Assembly: GCF_009866805.1 (NCBI RefSeq)
Contig: NZ_SIZW01000041.1
Span: forward strand, 434,001-498,000
DNA: 64,000 bases
Direction: 5' to 3'
DNA from: Schauerella aestuarii
GTDB lineage: Bacteria; Pseudomonadota; Gammaproteobacteria; Burkholderiales; Burkholderiaceae_B
Position 1 is the stretch's first letter. The number at the start of each line of letters is the position of its first letter. The notes beneath the pieces were generated by a model. It had not been told where the DNA came from. It saw nothing but the letters and a program-made list of their open reading frames with translations, and did not search any database. Positions 36,488 through 47,364 of the stretch are shown piece by piece. Position numbers and translations under genes: made by a program.

Positions 36488-36916
36488 TGATTATTTTGGG
36501 CGATGGTAGCGAGCGGCGATGGCGCGAGCCAGAACGGACACGATAAAACGTCCGTCAGATGGACACATCAGCGCCGGGTTTTCGCATCTTTCGATGCGGC
36601 AATGCAGCAATCAGGGTTTGAATGGTCGTGGGCGGCGCGCCGCTCAGCCGTTGGCGCTGCCGCCTGCCACCCTTGACCGTGCAGAAGAATGACGGACCAT
36701 CGAGGCCGCAATGTTGCGTTCATTCAGCGGACGCCGGGATGAACGCAAACGGCTATGCCGAGGCGCCCGAAAAGGGTGCGAATTTCGCCTTCATTCCTCG
36801 CCCTCATTCCTCGGCATTCGGCTTCGTGGCCCGCGGTCTTCGGCCACCAGCAGACGGCGCCAAGCCGGGAACCTTCTGCCTGCAACCGTTGGCCATGGCA
36901 ATGCGCAAGGTCGGGC
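36488..36916. other. Gap between the hbd promoter and ppc
   Basis: Together with the operator region this makes a 477-bp gap between hbd and the end of ppc. Its open frames show no codon bias or ribosome binding site. A repeated CTCATTCCTCG (about 36790-36830) is the only structure. Confidence 0.45.
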
Positions 36917-39769
36917 TCAACCCGAGTTGCGCAATCCCGCTGCGATGCCGTTGATCGTGAGGTGAATTACCCGTTGTTCGCGTTCGTCCATCGCCCCATT
37001 GCCTTTGGCCTGGCGGCTGCGGTGACGGCGGATGAGTTCGATCTGCAAATAGTTGAGCGGATCGATGTAGGCAAAGCGTTCGCGCAGCGAAGCTTGCAGC
37101 GATGGGTTGTCCGCCAGCAATTCGCGTTGCGTCAACAGCTTGAGCACCTTGAGTGTGCGGGCATGCTCTTGCGAGATGATGCCGAAGATGCGATCGCGAA
37201 TCGCCTTCTGCGGCACCAGTTGCGCATAGCCGGCGGCGATCGTGAGATCGGACTTGGCGAGCACCATTTCCATATTGGACAGCATCGTGCGAAATACCGG
37301 CCAGTCGCGCGCCATGCTGCGCAAGAGCGCCAGGCGTGCGCGCTGCGTACCCGGCGCACCCTCGGCACCCTGCTCGAGATACTCTTCGATCGCCGATCCC
37401 ACGCCGTACCAGCCGGTGAGCATCAGGCGGCATTGCGCCCACGAAAAGCCCCAGGGGATGGCGCGCAGATCTTCGATGCGCTGCCCCTTCTTGCGGGAGG
37501 CGGGGCGGGAACCGATATTCAACCCGGCGATTTCATTGACCGGCGTGGAGGAAAAGTAATACTGCGTGAAGCCCGAGGTGTCGTAGACCAGGCCGCGATA
37601 CGCGCGCTGGGCGCGGGCCGACATATGCGCCAACGCCGCGCCGTAACGGGCGAAGTGCACTTCTTCCGCATCGCGTGCCGCGCGTTGCGGCACCAGACTC
37701 GTCTCCAGGGTGGCTGCCACCAGCAATTCCAGATGCCAGCGTCCCACCTCGGCATCCTTGTACTTGCTTTGAATGACTTCGCCTTGCTCGGTGAGCCGGA
37801 TCTGGCCGTCGACCGTGCCGGGCGGCTGCGCCAGGATGGCATCGAAGCTCGAACCGCCGCCACGTCCCACCGAACCGCCGCGGCCATGGAAGAGGCGCAG
37901 TTTGACCTTGTGACGGTTGAATACGTCGAGCAGCGCACGTTCGGCTTCGTACAACGACCAGTTGGATGTGAGAAAGCCGCCGTCCTTGTTGCTGTCCGAG
38001 TAGCCGAGCATGACTTCCTGCGCCCCCTCCTGCGAGCGCGCGATGCGGCCCCGCACTTCGGGCAGCCGCAGCCATGCGTCCATGATGCCGGGACCATTTT
38101 CCAGATCGGGGATGGTCTCGAACAGCGGCACGACCATCAGCCCGTCATTGCCGCCGCGGCCCTCGGAATCGGCGGGTGATGTGAGTCCGCCTTCGCGTTG
38201 CAGCACCAGCACTTCGAGCAGGTCGCTCAAGGTTTCGGTGTGCGACACGATGGCCTGGCGAATGGCGTGCTTGCCGAAGCGCGCGCGGGCCGAAGCAGCG
38301 GCGCGAAAGACACCGAGTTCGCGGCGCGTTTCCTCGCTGTATTCGACCCAGGGGGAAGAGAGTGGGCGGCCCTGGGCAAGTTCGGCGCGCAGCAGGGCCA
38401 CGCGCTCGTCTTCGGAAAGCAGGTTGTATTCGAGGGGCTTGCCGTCGTGCTGCATGCCGGCGCGCGTGAAGAGCTCGGTCAGGGTGCGTTCGTGCACGTC
38501 CGAACTTTGGCGCAGGTCCAGCGTGGCCAGGTGAAAACCGAACACGGCCACGGCTTGCCGCAGCCCGCTCAGGCGCAGGCGCGCGATGGGCGCGGCATGG
38601 TGCGCGGCGAGCGAATCGTCGATGATGGCAAGGTCGTGCGCGAAGGCGTCGGGACCCGTGTAGGGCTCGGCCTGGGCGGTGGGCCGGCGTGCCGGACTGC
38701 TGCCCGTAAGCACACGTGCCGTCGCGTCCAATCGGGCATACATGCCCACGAGGGCGCGGCGATACGGCTCATCCTGACGATGCGGAGAAACATCGCCGCC
38801 GGCATCGGCCAGCGTTTGCAGCGCATCGTCGGCATCGATGAGCAGCGTGCTGATCGACAACTCGGCTCCCAGCGCATGCACGTCCGTCAGGTAATAGTCG
38901 AACAGCACCGTGGCCTGACGCAGGGTGGCGCGATCGAGCGTTTCGGCGTCGACGTTGGGATTGCCGTCACGATCGCCGCCGATCCAGCTGCCCATGCGCA
39001 GGAAGGGGGCGAGCGGCGCGGGCGGCTGCGCGAAGGGCGCCGGCGTATCGCGCTCGAGCAGGCGCGACATATCGGCATACAAGCGCGGTACCACCGTGAG
39101 GAACGTGCTGCGGTAGTACGACAGCGCATTCTCGATTTCGTCTGCGACGGTGAGGCGCTCGTAGCGCAGCATCCGCGTCTGCCACAGCGTGGCGATGCGC
39201 CCCAGCAGATTGCGCTGCAGTTCGGCGGCTTCGTCGGACGTCAACTCGCGGTCGTGCTGCATGAGCGCGGCCGCGATTTCGCGATGCACGTCGAGCGTAC
39301 TCTTGCGTTGCACTTCGGTGGGGTGAGCGGTGAGTACGGGCATGACGAGCGCGTCGTCCACCCATTTGCGCACGCGGGCGGTGCCCACGCCCTGCGCCTT
39401 CAACATGCTCAAGGCATCGCGCAGGCTGCCGCGCGAGGGCGTATCGTCAGCCAGTGCCCGTTCGCGTTGTCGGCGGTTCTGGTCGCGGTCTTCGGCGATG
39501 TTGGCCAGATGCAGAAAGTAGCTGAATGCGCGTGCGACCGAGTTGGCGTCATGTCCCTTCAACGTCCGTACCTGCTTGGCGATCGCCTCGCCATCGTGCG
39601 GCGCATCGGCGCGGCGCAGGCTGACGGCATGGCGCCGCAACGCCTCGATCGTGTCGTAGATCCGTTTGCCCTCGCACGCCTGTATGACCTCGCCGAGCAA
39701 TCGCCCGAGCAGTCGAATGTCATTACGCATGGGTTCGAGGGAGACTGACTTCGGGCGCACAGCAGACAT
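36917..39769 (-). CDS. ppc: Phosphoenolpyruvate carboxylase
   Basis: A 950-residue cytosolic enzyme that adds bicarbonate to PEP to make oxaloacetate, the main anaplerotic step. [13 protein letters not shown] (catalytic His), [23 protein letters not shown] and the C-terminal [13 protein letters not shown] are all present. Start at 39769 ([14 protein letters not shown]); the frame to 39838 adds a Cys/Pro-rich extension and is rejected. Divergent from queC. Confidence 0.96.
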   Translation of the reverse strand: MSAVRPKSVSLEPMRNDIRLLGRLLGEVIQACEGKRIYDTIEALRRHAVSLRRADAPHDGEAIAKQVRTLKGHDANSVARAFSYFLHLANIAEDRDQNRRQRERALADDTPSRGSLRDALSMLKAQGVGTARVRKWVDDALVMPVLTAHPTEVQRKSTLDVHREIAAALMQHDRELTSDEAAELQRNLLGRIATLWQTRMLRYERLTVADEIENALSYYRSTFLTVVPRLYADMSRLLERDTPAPFAQPPAPLAPFLRMGSWIGGDRDGNPNVDAETLDRATLRQATVLFDYYLTDVHALGAELSISTLLIDADDALQTLADAGGDVSPHRQDEPYRRALVGMYARLDATARVLTGSSPARRPTAQAEPYTGPDAFAHDLAIIDDSLAAHHAAPIARLRLSGLRQAVAVFGFHLATLDLRQSSDVHERTLTELFTRAGMQHDGKPLEYNLLSEDERVALLRAELAQGRPLSSPWVEYSEETRRELGVFRAAASARARFGKHAIRQAIVSHTETLSDLLEVLVLQREGGLTSPADSEGRGGNDGLMVVPLFETIPDLENGPGIMDAWLRLPEVRGRIARSQEGAQEVMLGYSDSNKDGGFLTSNWSLYEAERALLDVFNRHKVKLRLFHGRGGSVGRGGGSSFDAILAQPPGTVDGQIRLTEQGEVIQSKYKDAEVGRWHLELLVAATLETSLVPQRAARDAEEVHFARYGAALAHMSARAQRAYRGLVYDTSGFTQYYFSSTPVNEIAGLNIGSRPASRKKGQRIEDLRAIPWGFSWAQCRLMLTGWYGVGSAIEEYLEQGAEGAPGTQRARLALLRSMARDWPVFRTMLSNMEMVLAKSDLTIAAGYAQLVPQKAIRDRIFGIISQEHARTLKVLKLLTQRELLADNPSLQASLRERFAYIDPLNYLQIELIRRHRSRQAKGNGAMDEREQRVIHLTINGIAAGLRNSG

Positions 39770-39857
39770 GAAAGGAATTCCAAGGTCGGGTGTTGCAGGG
39801 AAAATCCATTGTACGCACGGGGGCGCGTCGTGACACACGGACCCGCAGGCGGATTCG

Positions 39858-39913
39858 CGAAGACGTCGACGTCTTCGTGTGCACGTTGAAAGTCGCCGTG
39901 TGTACGTTAAAGT
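39858..39913. promoter_or_regulatory. 20-bp palindrome and direct repeat in the ppc/queC promoter
   Basis: A perfect 20-bp palindrome CGAAGACGTCGACGTCTTCG (39858-39877) is followed by a 21-bp-period direct repeat of CGTGTGYACGTTRAAAGT-like sequence (39876-39893 and 39897-39913). Regulator unknown. Confidence 0.65.
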
Positions 39914-39949
39914 TCGTCTTTATCCCCCTGTCGCCGTCTGCTCAACGAT

Positions 39950-40672
39950 ATGTCTGTCTTGCCATCCACACGCCGTGCGCTCGTCCTGTTTTCGGGCGGT
40001 CAGGATTCGACCACCTGCCTCGCCTGGGCGCTCGATCGCTATGCGCGCGTCGAAACGGTCGCGTTCGACTACGGCCAGCGCCATCGCATCGAACTCGATG
40101 CCCGCCTGAAAGTGCGTGCTGCCATCGTTGCGCAGTACCCGCATTGGGCTGAGCGATTGGGGGACGATCATCTGCTGGATCTGTCGGTACTGGGTGAGAT
40201 CGGCGGCACGGCGATGACCGAAGATCGCGCCATCGAAATGCAGGCCAATGGGCTGCCCAACACCTTCGTGCCGGGTCGCAATTTGATGTTCCTGACGCTG
40301 GCGGCTGCGTTGGGCTACCGGCGCCAGATCGACGTGCTCGTGGGCGGAATGTGCGAAACCGATTTTTCAGGCTATCCGGATTGCCGCGACGACACGATCA
40401 AGGCGCAGCAAGTCGCCTTGGGGCTGGGTCTGGGCGCCCGGCTCACGATCGAGACGCCTTTGATGTGGATCGACAAGGCCGAGACCTGGGCGCTGGCCGA
40501 GCAGCTTGGCGGCCAGGCCCTGGTGGACATCGTGGTTGAGGAGAGCCACACCTGCTATCTGGGCGAGCGCGGTGCGCGCCACGCCTGGGGCTACGGATGT
40601 GGGCATTGTCCCGCATGTGCATTGCGCGCGGCGGGGTGGGGGCGCTGGCAGGCGGCCAAGTCGGCCGCCTGA
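39950..40672 (+). CDS. queC: 7-cyano-7-deazaguanine synthase
   Basis: A 240-residue ATP-dependent enzyme converting 7-carboxy-7-deazaguanine to preQ0 for queuosine tRNA modification. PP-loop SGGQDS at 15-20. A zinc site is formed by the C-terminal cysteines in [38 protein letters not shown] is conserved. No other queuosine gene is adjacent and no preQ1 riboswitch is visible. Confidence 0.96.
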   Translation: MSVLPSTRRALVLFSGGQDSTTCLAWALDRYARVETVAFDYGQRHRIELDARLKVRAAIVAQYPHWAERLGDDHLLDLSVLGEIGGTAMTEDRAIEMQANGLPNTFVPGRNLMFLTLAAALGYRRQIDVLVGGMCETDFSGYPDCRDDTIKAQQVALGLGLGARLTIETPLMWIDKAETWALAEQLGGQALVDIVVEESHTCYLGERGARHAWGYGCGHCPACALRAAGWGRWQAAKSAA

Positions 40673-40737
40673 CGTTCGACGTTTGACGCCTGACGCTCAA
40701 CAAGCGAGGCGTGATGATCGACGGTAACGCTCGGGGA

Positions 40738-41301
40738 TCAACGATCCCGCGAGTACACCCGCACGGCACGATTGCCCGCTTCACGACCATCGGCCACGCT
40801 ATCGGCCTGTGCCTTGGCGAATGCGCGGCGCTCGGCTTCGGCTTCGTCGACCGTGAACGGCACGGCGGCGCGATCGAAGCCGGTGTGGCCATCCGCTTCC
40901 CAATGTTCGGCTTGTTGCTCAATGTCGATGGCGCCGGCCCGTTGAAGCACGGTCGTCGCGGTTTGCAATTGCGCCTCGTCGGCGACTTCCACGATCACCA
41001 GCGCGCCACCGCGGCGCATGGCCTCGTGATAATGGCCGGTTTCTTCAGAACGATCGTCGGGGCCAAACATATTGGCGAAAAAGTGTTCGATGGTTTCGAG
41101 CACGCTGCGCTCGGGGTGCGCATGCGCATCGGCTTCTGCATCGGTCGAACCCGGCTCGCGCGGAGCGAGCTCATGCGATGTGGTGGCAGCGCGCGCATGC
41201 ACGTCGATATGTTCGATGTGAATGCCGGCATACACCAGCGCGGCCGAGGTTTCGTTCGCACGGTCATACGAATCGAATACGCCGATAACGGTTTGGGCCA
41301 T
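40738..41301 (-). CDS. General-stress (YflT/GsiB-adjacent, 17M-like) protein
   Basis: A 187-residue acidic protein starting MAQTVIGVFDSYDRANETSAALVYAGI, the opening seen in bacterial stress proteins of the general stress protein 17M group. The middle is Asp/Glu/His-rich, and a second alpha/beta motif (RRGGALVIVEVADEAQLQTATTVLQRAGAIDIEQQAEHW) is the same fold's second half. The ATG at 41301 with GGAGA upstream is used. No catalytic residues seen; function unknown. Confidence 0.7.
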   Translation of the reverse strand: MAQTVIGVFDSYDRANETSAALVYAGIHIEHIDVHARAATTSHELAPREPGSTDAEADAHAHPERSVLETIEHFFANMFGPDDRSEETGHYHEAMRRGGALVIVEVADEAQLQTATTVLQRAGAIDIEQQAEHWEADGHTGFDRAAVPFTVDEAEAERRAFAKAQADSVADGREAGNRAVRVYSRDR

Positions 41302-41407
41302 GGTCGTTCTCCAAGTATCGACGAATGAAGGCAGCGGGCAAAGCAGGTGGCATGCCTGCTGCGTCAAGCGCTAGCGTAGCGCGCATTGCGCGATCGGGGA
41401 AAACTTC

Positions 41408-41998
41408 TCATGATCCCCGATCCGGCGGCGCCGTATCGCCTGCGCCCAAGTCGCGTTGCATCAGCACCGTATCCAGCCAGCGCCCGAACTTGAATCCTAC
41501 GGATTGCAAGGTACCTGCCGTGCGAAAGCCATGGCGGGCATGCAGCGCGAGCGAGCCCGCGTTGGCGCTGTCGCCCACGTTGGCGATCAACTGTCGCCAG
41601 CCCCCGGCTTCGCATCGGGTAATCACCTCGGCCAGCAACAGGCTGCCGACGCCGCGCCCGGTCATGCCGGGTTTGATATACACCGAGTCCTCCGCCGTAT
41701 GACGATAGGCCGGACGTGGCCGGTAATGGGTGGCGTAGGCGAAGCCGACGATCTCGCCGACGCTTTCTGCGACCAGATACGGCAAGCCAAGGCCGAGCAC
41801 ATTGGCGCGGCGCTGCGCCATCTCTGCGATCGACGGCGGCTCGGTTTCGAATGAGCCCGTGCCGTGCAGCACATGATGCGCATAGATCGCCTTGATCGCA
41901 GGGAGGTCGGCATCGGTGGCGTCGCGCACGCTCGGTGCGTCTCCAGGGGACGACGCATCATGCGGCGTGGCTTCGTTGTTGGGAGTAGCGCACATCAT
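41408..41998 (-). CDS. GNAT N-acetyltransferase (phosphinothricin-acetyltransferase-like)
   Basis: A 196-codon acetyltransferase of the PAT group. Residues from APSVRDATDADLPAIKAIYAHHVLHGTGSFETEPPS, then SVYIKPGMTGRGVGSLLLAEVI (acetyl-CoA loop) and LHARHGFRTAGTLQSVGFKFGRWLDTVLMQRDL match the group. The start at 41998 is uncertain because a second ATG follows at 41995 and neither has a strong ribosome binding site. Likely acetylates a small amine or methionine sulfoximine. Upstream is the 12-bp tandem array. Confidence 0.75.
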   Translation of the reverse strand: MMCATPNNEATPHDASSPGDAPSVRDATDADLPAIKAIYAHHVLHGTGSFETEPPSIAEMAQRRANVLGLGLPYLVAESVGEIVGFAYATHYRPRPAYRHTAEDSVYIKPGMTGRGVGSLLLAEVITRCEAGGWRQLIANVGDSANAGSLALHARHGFRTAGTLQSVGFKFGRWLDTVLMQRDLGAGDTAPPDRGS

Positions 41999-42066
41999 GA
42001 TTGAGGTAAGAGGCGATTGAGAAAGAGTAAAGAGGACGGTGGATGGCGGGTGAGCAACCAAGTCAG

Positions 42067-42102
42067 CAAGCAACTGAACAAGCAACTGAACAAGCAACTG
42101 AA
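42067..42102. repeat. 12-bp tandem triplet
   Basis: Three perfect copies of CAAGCAACTGAA (42067-42078, 42079-42090, 42091-42102), with two decayed copies beyond. Lies between the acetyltransferase and ilvD, upstream of both. Confidence 0.9.
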
Positions 42103-42290
42103 AAAGGACCTGAACAAGCAGTGAGCTAGCAACTTCACAGGCAACTGAACAGGGGAGCGAAGAAGGGATCCCTAAAAGCGCGCTGTAAAACGGAAGCCGG
42201 CCGTCATTTCAAGGCCTATGTGCGTCCGGCGTCAAGCCGCACTATCATGTCGGGTTTTCCACCCGCGACTCTCCCGCTTCTCAGACCATC

Positions 42291-44153
42291 ATGCCGCACT
42301 ATCGATCACGCACGACTACCCATGGCCGCAACATGGCCGGCGCCCGCGCTCTCTGGCGCGCCACCGGCATGACGGACGGCGACTTCGGCAAACCCATCAT
42401 TGCCGTGGTCAATTCGTTCACCCAGTTCGTACCGGGCCACGTGCATCTGCGCGACCTGGGCGCGTTGGTGGCCAAGCAGATCGAAGCGGCCGGCGGCGTA
42501 GCCAAGGAATTCAACACCATCGCCGTGGACGACGGCATCGCGATGGGCCACGGCGGCATGCTGTACTCGTTGCCCTCGCGTGAACTCATCGCCGATTCGG
42601 TCGAGTACATGGTCAACGCGCATTGTGCCGACGCCATGGTGTGCATCTCGAACTGCGACAAGATCACCCCGGGCATGTTGATGGCGGCAATGCGCCTGAA
42701 CATCCCTGTGGTGTTCGTGTCGGGTGGCCCGATGGAGGCCGGCAAGGTCAAGTCGCCTACCGACGGCCGCGTGATTGCCAAGATCGATCTGATCGACGCC
42801 ATGATCAAGGCCGCGGACCCCAAGGTCAGCGATGCCGAGGTCGAGGCGGTCGAACGCAGTGCGTGCCCCACGTGCGGTTCCTGTTCCGGTATGTTCACGG
42901 CCAATTCGATGAACTGCCTGACCGAAGCATTGGGCCTCGCCCTGCCGGGTAACGGCACGATCGTCGCCACGCACGCGTGGCGCCGTGGCTTGTTCGAACG
43001 CGCCGGCTCGTTGGTCGTTGAACTGTGCAAACGCTATTACGAGCAGGACGATGCCTCGGTATTGCCGCGCAATATCGCATCGCGCTCGGCGTTCGAGAAC
43101 GCAATGACGCTGGATGTGGCGATGGGCGGCTCGACCAACACCGTGCTGCATTTGCTGGCAGCTGCGCAGGAAGCGGGCGTGGACTTCACCATGGCCGACA
43201 TCGATCGCATCTCGCGCAATGTACCTTGCCTGTGCAAAGCGGCACCGCTCACCGACAAGTTCCATATCGAAGACGTGCATCGCGCCGGTGGCGTGATCGG
43301 CATCCTGGGTGAGTTGGGCCGTGCCGGCTTGCTCGATCTGGCAACCGGCAACGTGCACAGCGGCACCTTGGGTGGTGCGATCGCCGCCTGGGACATCAAC
43401 GGCGGCGCCGGCGAAGCCGCGCAGAAGTTCTATCGTGCGGCGCCCGGCGGCGTGCCCACGCAGGTGGCGTTCAGCCAGGATCAAACGTTCCTGACGCTTG
43501 ATCTCGACCGCAAGGACGGCTGCATCCGCAGCGTGCCCAACGCCTATTCGAAAGACGGCGGCCTGGCCGTGCTGTACGGCAATATCGCCGAGAAGGGCTG
43601 CATTGTGAAAACGGCCGGCGTCGATGAAAGCCAATGGGTGTTCAGCGGTCGTGCGCGCGTATTCGAAAGCCAGGACGATGCGGTCGAAGCCATTCTGGGC
43701 GACGTGGTGCAACCGGGCGACGTGGTCGTCATCCGCTACGAGGGGCCCAAGGGTGGGCCCGGCATGCAGGAGATGCTGTACCCCACGTCGTATCTCAAGT
43801 CCAAGGGTCTGGGCAAGCAGTGCGCGCTGTTTACCGACGGGCGTTTTTCCGGCGGTTCGTCAGGCTTGGTGATCGGCCACGCCTCGCCGGAAGCGGCCGA
43901 AGGTGGCACGATCGGGCTGGTGGAAGACGGCGACGCCATCGAGATCGACATCCCCAATCGTCGCATCGCCTTGGGCGTTGACGACGCCACCCTGGTCGCG
44001 CGCCGCGCTGCGATGGCAGCACGCGGCGCCGACGCATGGCAGCCGATCGGCCGCGAGCGTTATGTGTCGCAGGCCTTGCAGGCGTACGCCGCATTGGCGA
44101 CCAGCGCCGACCGCGGTGCGGTGCGCGACGTGTCGCAACTCAAGCGCGGCTGA
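42291..44153 (+). CDS. ilvD: Dihydroxy-acid dehydratase
   Basis: A 620-residue Fe-S dehydratase of branched-chain amino acid synthesis, converting dihydroxy-isovalerate and dihydroxy-methylvalerate to 2-oxo acids. Cluster ligands are in [11 protein letters not shown] and [18 protein letters not shown]. It starts [27 protein letters not shown], the canonical opening. Stands alone, followed by a strong terminator; no attenuator of the leucine-codon type is seen. Confidence 0.97.
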   Translation: MPHYRSRTTTHGRNMAGARALWRATGMTDGDFGKPIIAVVNSFTQFVPGHVHLRDLGALVAKQIEAAGGVAKEFNTIAVDDGIAMGHGGMLYSLPSRELIADSVEYMVNAHCADAMVCISNCDKITPGMLMAAMRLNIPVVFVSGGPMEAGKVKSPTDGRVIAKIDLIDAMIKAADPKVSDAEVEAVERSACPTCGSCSGMFTANSMNCLTEALGLALPGNGTIVATHAWRRGLFERAGSLVVELCKRYYEQDDASVLPRNIASRSAFENAMTLDVAMGGSTNTVLHLLAAAQEAGVDFTMADIDRISRNVPCLCKAAPLTDKFHIEDVHRAGGVIGILGELGRAGLLDLATGNVHSGTLGGAIAAWDINGGAGEAAQKFYRAAPGGVPTQVAFSQDQTFLTLDLDRKDGCIRSVPNAYSKDGGLAVLYGNIAEKGCIVKTAGVDESQWVFSGRARVFESQDDAVEAILGDVVQPGDVVVIRYEGPKGGPGMQEMLYPTSYLKSKGLGKQCALFTDGRFSGGSSGLVIGHASPEAAEGGTIGLVEDGDAIEIDIPNRRIALGVDDATLVARRAAMAARGADAWQPIGRERYVSQALQAYAALATSADRGAVRDVSQLKRG

Positions 44154-44193
44154 CCGCAGCGGGCCCGAGACTGGACCCATAACGAAGCGAAGG

Positions 44194-44220
44194 AAAGGGT
44201 GGCGATACGCCACCCTTTTT
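44194..44220 (+). terminator. ilvD terminator
   Basis: Eleven-bp perfect stem AAAGGGTGGCG/CGCCACCCTTT (44194-44204, 44208-44218) with a 3-base loop and T-run. Confidence 0.92.
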
Positions 44221-44299
44221 CTATTCCAGGCTGACACCAGCTCTGCGTCGCCACTGTCAGCAAGGCGAGAAGGTGCGCCAGTTCGCGCCGCGCCCATCC

Positions 44300-44350
44300 G
44301 TACAAAAGTGTACTCAGAATATTCATGGATATCAGTGTTCGAACAATACT
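44300..44350 (+). promoter_or_regulatory. Operator-like palindromes before the EmrB-type MFS gene
   Basis: GTACA-AAAG-TGTAC (44300-44313) and TGTTCGAACA (44336-44345, inside the looser CAGTG..CAATACTG) lie in the ilvD-MFS gap. No regulator gene is adjacent on either side. Confidence 0.5.
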
Positions 44351-44439
44351 GTTTGGCTCATGATCCGCCTCCATGACGAATGTCCGCGTGGACCGCCTGT
44401 GCACCGATGCCAGGCAAGTCTGAATTGGAGCCAACGCAC

Positions 44440-45891
44440 ATGAATATTCAAGCTCGGCAGGTTGTTGAAAGCGCCCCCCTCATGACGGCATCGATTCGAG
44501 CCGCTGGGACGGCAGCCCCGGACGCCCGCCGCTGGCTCGTCTTGGTCGTCCTGCTGACGGGCACGCTCCTGCCGCCGCTGGATTTCTTCATCGTCAACGT
44601 ATCCTTGCCGGCCATGCGAACCGCTCTGCAAGCCTCTGCCGACGTCTCGCAGTTGGTGATCTCGGTGTATGCCGCGGCCTATGCTGTCACCCTGATCCTG
44701 GGCGGTCGTTTAGGCGATCTCTATGGCCGCAAGCGTGTCTTCATTGCAGGCATGCTTGGCTTTGGCGTCGCCTCAGTATTGTGTGGCTTGGCACCGTCGC
44801 CGGGCATGCTCGTCGTCGGTCGCCTGTTGCAAGGAATTTCGGCGGCGATCATGGCGCCGCAATCATTGGCATCGATACACGCCCTCTTTCCGGCAGCCGA
44901 GAAGAATCGCGCGCTCAGTCTTTACGGTGCGACATTCGGCCTGGCCTCGGTGGGTGGACAACTGCTGGGGGGTGTGCTGGTCTCGGCAAGTCCATGGGGG
45001 CTGGGGTGGCGCAGCATTTTCCTGATCAACCTTCCCATCATCATCGTGGCCGTTCCTGCTGCAATGGTGCTGCTGTCGGAAAGCCGGGCCGAGCGTTCGC
45101 CTCGTCTGGACGTGCCGGGAGCATTGCTGCTGGCGGTGGGCTTGCTGGCGCTTGTGGTGCCACTTATCGAAGGGCAGGAACGTCACTGGCCGTGGTGGTG
45201 CACAGTGCCGCTGGTCCTTAGCCTACCGACGTTATCGCTCTTTTGGCAGTATGAAAAGGCGCAAGAGCGCGCCGGCAGGACGCCTCTGGTACGCCCCTCA
45301 CTTCTGGCCGTGCGTGGATTGCAACGCACTCTGGCATCGACCTTCTTCTTCTATGCGCTCGCTGCGTTCTTCCTGGTATTTGCCGTGTATGAACAGGCCG
45401 GCCTGGGACACGATGCATTGGCAGCCGGCCTGGCCATCCTGCCGCTCGGCGTCGGATTTTTACTCGGTCCGTTGTGCAGCGCATACATCGCCCGGCGACT
45501 GGGTTCGCGTACCGCCAGCTTTGGCATGGTTCTGGAGGTGCTCGGTCTGGTCTTGGTCGCAACGCTGGCGTTCGCCGGCGAGTCGTCATGGCTTGCGCTG
45601 CCCTTGTTCCTCACCGGCGTCGGGCAGGGTATCGCTCTTCCTGCGCTGGTGCGCATGAACGTGGACCATGTCGAAACACGTTGGGCCGGACTGGCTTCGG
45701 GCTTGGTCAGCGCCACCTTGCAGATCAGCGCTGCGGTGAGCGTTGCCGTGTTCGGCGGACTATTCGTTGCCATCGCACCTGATGGTGCCAGCGCTCACGA
45801 TGTGCGGCTTGCCTTTGCAGTGGCTTCACTGGCCATCGGCGCGTCGCTGGCATTGGCAGCACGACTGAGTTGGAAACGCCAGAACATTTAG
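44440..45891 (+). CDS. MFS transporter, DHA2 (EmrB/QacA) type
   Basis: A 483-residue multidrug-type transporter, 14 predicted helices. DFFIVNVSLPAMRTAL is the DHA2 helix-1 signature, and GGRLGDLYGRKRVFIAGMLGFG the loop 2-3 motif. VGRLLQGISAAIMAPQSLASI is motif C. The ATG at 44440 has GGAG upstream. Followed at 48 bases by an SDR gene on the same strand, so the two probably form one unit. No EmrA-type adaptor is present. Confidence 0.88.
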   Translation: MNIQARQVVESAPLMTASIRAAGTAAPDARRWLVLVVLLTGTLLPPLDFFIVNVSLPAMRTALQASADVSQLVISVYAAAYAVTLILGGRLGDLYGRKRVFIAGMLGFGVASVLCGLAPSPGMLVVGRLLQGISAAIMAPQSLASIHALFPAAEKNRALSLYGATFGLASVGGQLLGGVLVSASPWGLGWRSIFLINLPIIIVAVPAAMVLLSESRAERSPRLDVPGALLLAVGLLALVVPLIEGQERHWPWWCTVPLVLSLPTLSLFWQYEKAQERAGRTPLVRPSLLAVRGLQRTLASTFFFYALAAFFLVFAVYEQAGLGHDALAAGLAILPLGVGFLLGPLCSAYIARRLGSRTASFGMVLEVLGLVLVATLAFAGESSWLALPLFLTGVGQGIALPALVRMNVDHVETRWAGLASGLVSATLQISAAVSVAVFGGLFVAIAPDGASAHDVRLAFAVASLAIGASLALAARLSWKRQNI

Positions 45892-45939
45892 GTCCTCATC
45901 GATGTACGGAAGCTCAAGATTGAGCGAAAGGAGAAACGC

Positions 45940-46782
45940 ATGACAAAGACGTGGTTGATCACTGGATGCTCTGGCGGCTTCGGTCGCCATCTGGCGGAAA
46001 AGGCGGCGGCACGTGGCGACAATGTCGTGGCGACGGCACGGGACCCCGGAGCGCTGCGCGACCTGGCGAGCCGATTCCCGGATACGCTGCGCGTTGCCGC
46101 CCTGGACGTCACCGACTCGGCGTCGATCCATGCAGCGGTGGCATTGACTGCCGAGGTATTCGGCAGACTGGACGTGTTGGTCAATAACGCCGGTCACGGA
46201 TTCATGGGTGCCATCGAGGAAGCGGTTCCAGGCGAGTATCGTCCGCTTTTCGATGTGAACCTGTTCGGCTTGATCGAAACGACACGTGCGGCGTTGCCGC
46301 TGATGCGGCGCTCGGGCGGGTGCAGGATCGTCAACCTGTCATCAGGCGCCGGTCTGATCGGCACGGGCGGGCACGGCTATTACAACGCCACCAAGTTCGC
46401 GGTGGAAGGCCTGTCGGAAGCGCTCGCGCAGGAAGTGGCGCCGATGGGCATACGCGTGCTCATTGTCGAGCCTGGCCCGTTTCGCACTGCATTTCTGGGA
46501 CGCTCGATTGCGGTCGCCAGGCAGCGAATTGAGGACTATTCAGCGACCGCAGGCGCGGCCCGCGCCTATCGCGACGGCAACGACGGGCGCCAGTCGGGCG
46601 ATCCGGTCAAGGCCGTCGCAGTGATGATGCAGGCGATCGACGCAGAGGATCCACCGCTGCATCTACCGCTTGGTCCACGTGCGCATGCGAGTGCCGAGCG
46701 CAAGTTGGCGGCATTGCGCAAGGACATCGATGCCTGGCGCAAGATCTCGATTGACACTGATTTCGATCAGGCATCGACTTAA
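45940..46782 (+). CDS. SDR-family oxidoreductase
   Basis: A 280-residue classical SDR. TGCSGGFGRHLAEKA (8-22), NNAGHGF (about 82) and YYNATKFAVEGL (catalytic Tyr-Lys, about 147-158) are intact. AAGGAGAAACGC precedes the ATG. Second gene of the MFS-SDR unit; it may reduce a toxic carbonyl that the transporter also handles. Family resemblance is to ketone or alcohol-specific SDRs of unknown substrate. Confidence 0.88.
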   Translation: MTKTWLITGCSGGFGRHLAEKAAARGDNVVATARDPGALRDLASRFPDTLRVAALDVTDSASIHAAVALTAEVFGRLDVLVNNAGHGFMGAIEEAVPGEYRPLFDVNLFGLIETTRAALPLMRRSGGCRIVNLSSGAGLIGTGGHGYYNATKFAVEGLSEALAQEVAPMGIRVLIVEPGPFRTAFLGRSIAVARQRIEDYSATAGAARAYRDGNDGRQSGDPVKAVAVMMQAIDAEDPPLHLPLGPRAHASAERKLAALRKDIDAWRKISIDTDFDQAST

Positions 46783-46803
46783 GCGCGCAGCCCTTTCATC
46801 GCG

Positions 46804-47364
46804 TCAGTAGTCGCCACGGTAGAGCTCGCCGGCCAGCACATTGCGCCAATTCTGCCAGGTCAGCCGTGTTGCCTCGGTCTCCTCGCGATTGTAGGGCGCG
46901 TCATAAATGATGTGCCGCCAGGACGGCTTCACGGCGCCTTCAATGCGGGGTTTGTCGTCGATGATGAGGTCGCCCCGCACCAGCGTTTTGTCGCGCGTGA
47001 GGATCATGCGCTGGGTGGCCTCGCGGCCCAGGTGGCGCTCTACCCACTGATACTTCTCCGCCACGCAATTTTCATATTGCGTGAGCGGCGAGGTGCAGAT
47101 GCGCACATCCCAGCCCATGGCCAGGAGCGCATGAAAGGCCTCGACCGCGCCCGGAACCGGTGGCAGATCGCGAATGAAACCGGGTGCCGTATAGATCGCC
47201 TCGGCTTTGCCCCGCAAGGCGGGCGGGTAGTCGTCGAGAATCTTGAACGACCGCCGGTCCTCGTAGGCCACCGGCGGGATCTCGGGGTAATGCGTGGCCC
47301 ACGCCGCGAGGAATGCATGCTCGAAATCGGCAAGGACGCCGTCCTGGTCCAGCAAGATCAACAT
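46804..47364 (-). CDS. 5'(3')-deoxyribonucleotidase-like HAD phosphatase
   Basis: A 186-residue HAD-fold enzyme of the NT5C (mitochondrial-type 5'-nucleotidase) family. It starts MLILLDQDGVLADFE with nucleophile and acid Asp6/Asp8, and contains ILTRDKTLVRGDLIIDDKPRIEG with the second Asp pair. Start at 47364; the longer frame to 47589 is rejected. Divergent from the FecR gene. It may remove phosphate from dNMPs; substrate not confirmed. Confidence 0.85.
   Translation of the reverse strand: MLILLDQDGVLADFEHAFLAAWATHYPEIPPVAYEDRRSFKILDDYPPALRGKAEAIYTAPGFIRDLPPVPGAVEAFHALLAMGWDVRICTSPLTQYENCVAEKYQWVERHLGREATQRMILTRDKTLVRGDLIIDDKPRIEGAVKPSWRHIIYDAPYNREETEATRLTWQNWRNVLAGELYRGDY

Noticed and set aside
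38198-39748. Plus-strand frame antisense to ppc (516 codons)
   Set aside because: Shadow of the strongly biased ppc gene; no domain match and no ribosome binding site.
42306-43712. Minus-strand frame antisense to ilvD
   Set aside because: Shadow of ilvD; same composition pattern as other antisense frames here.
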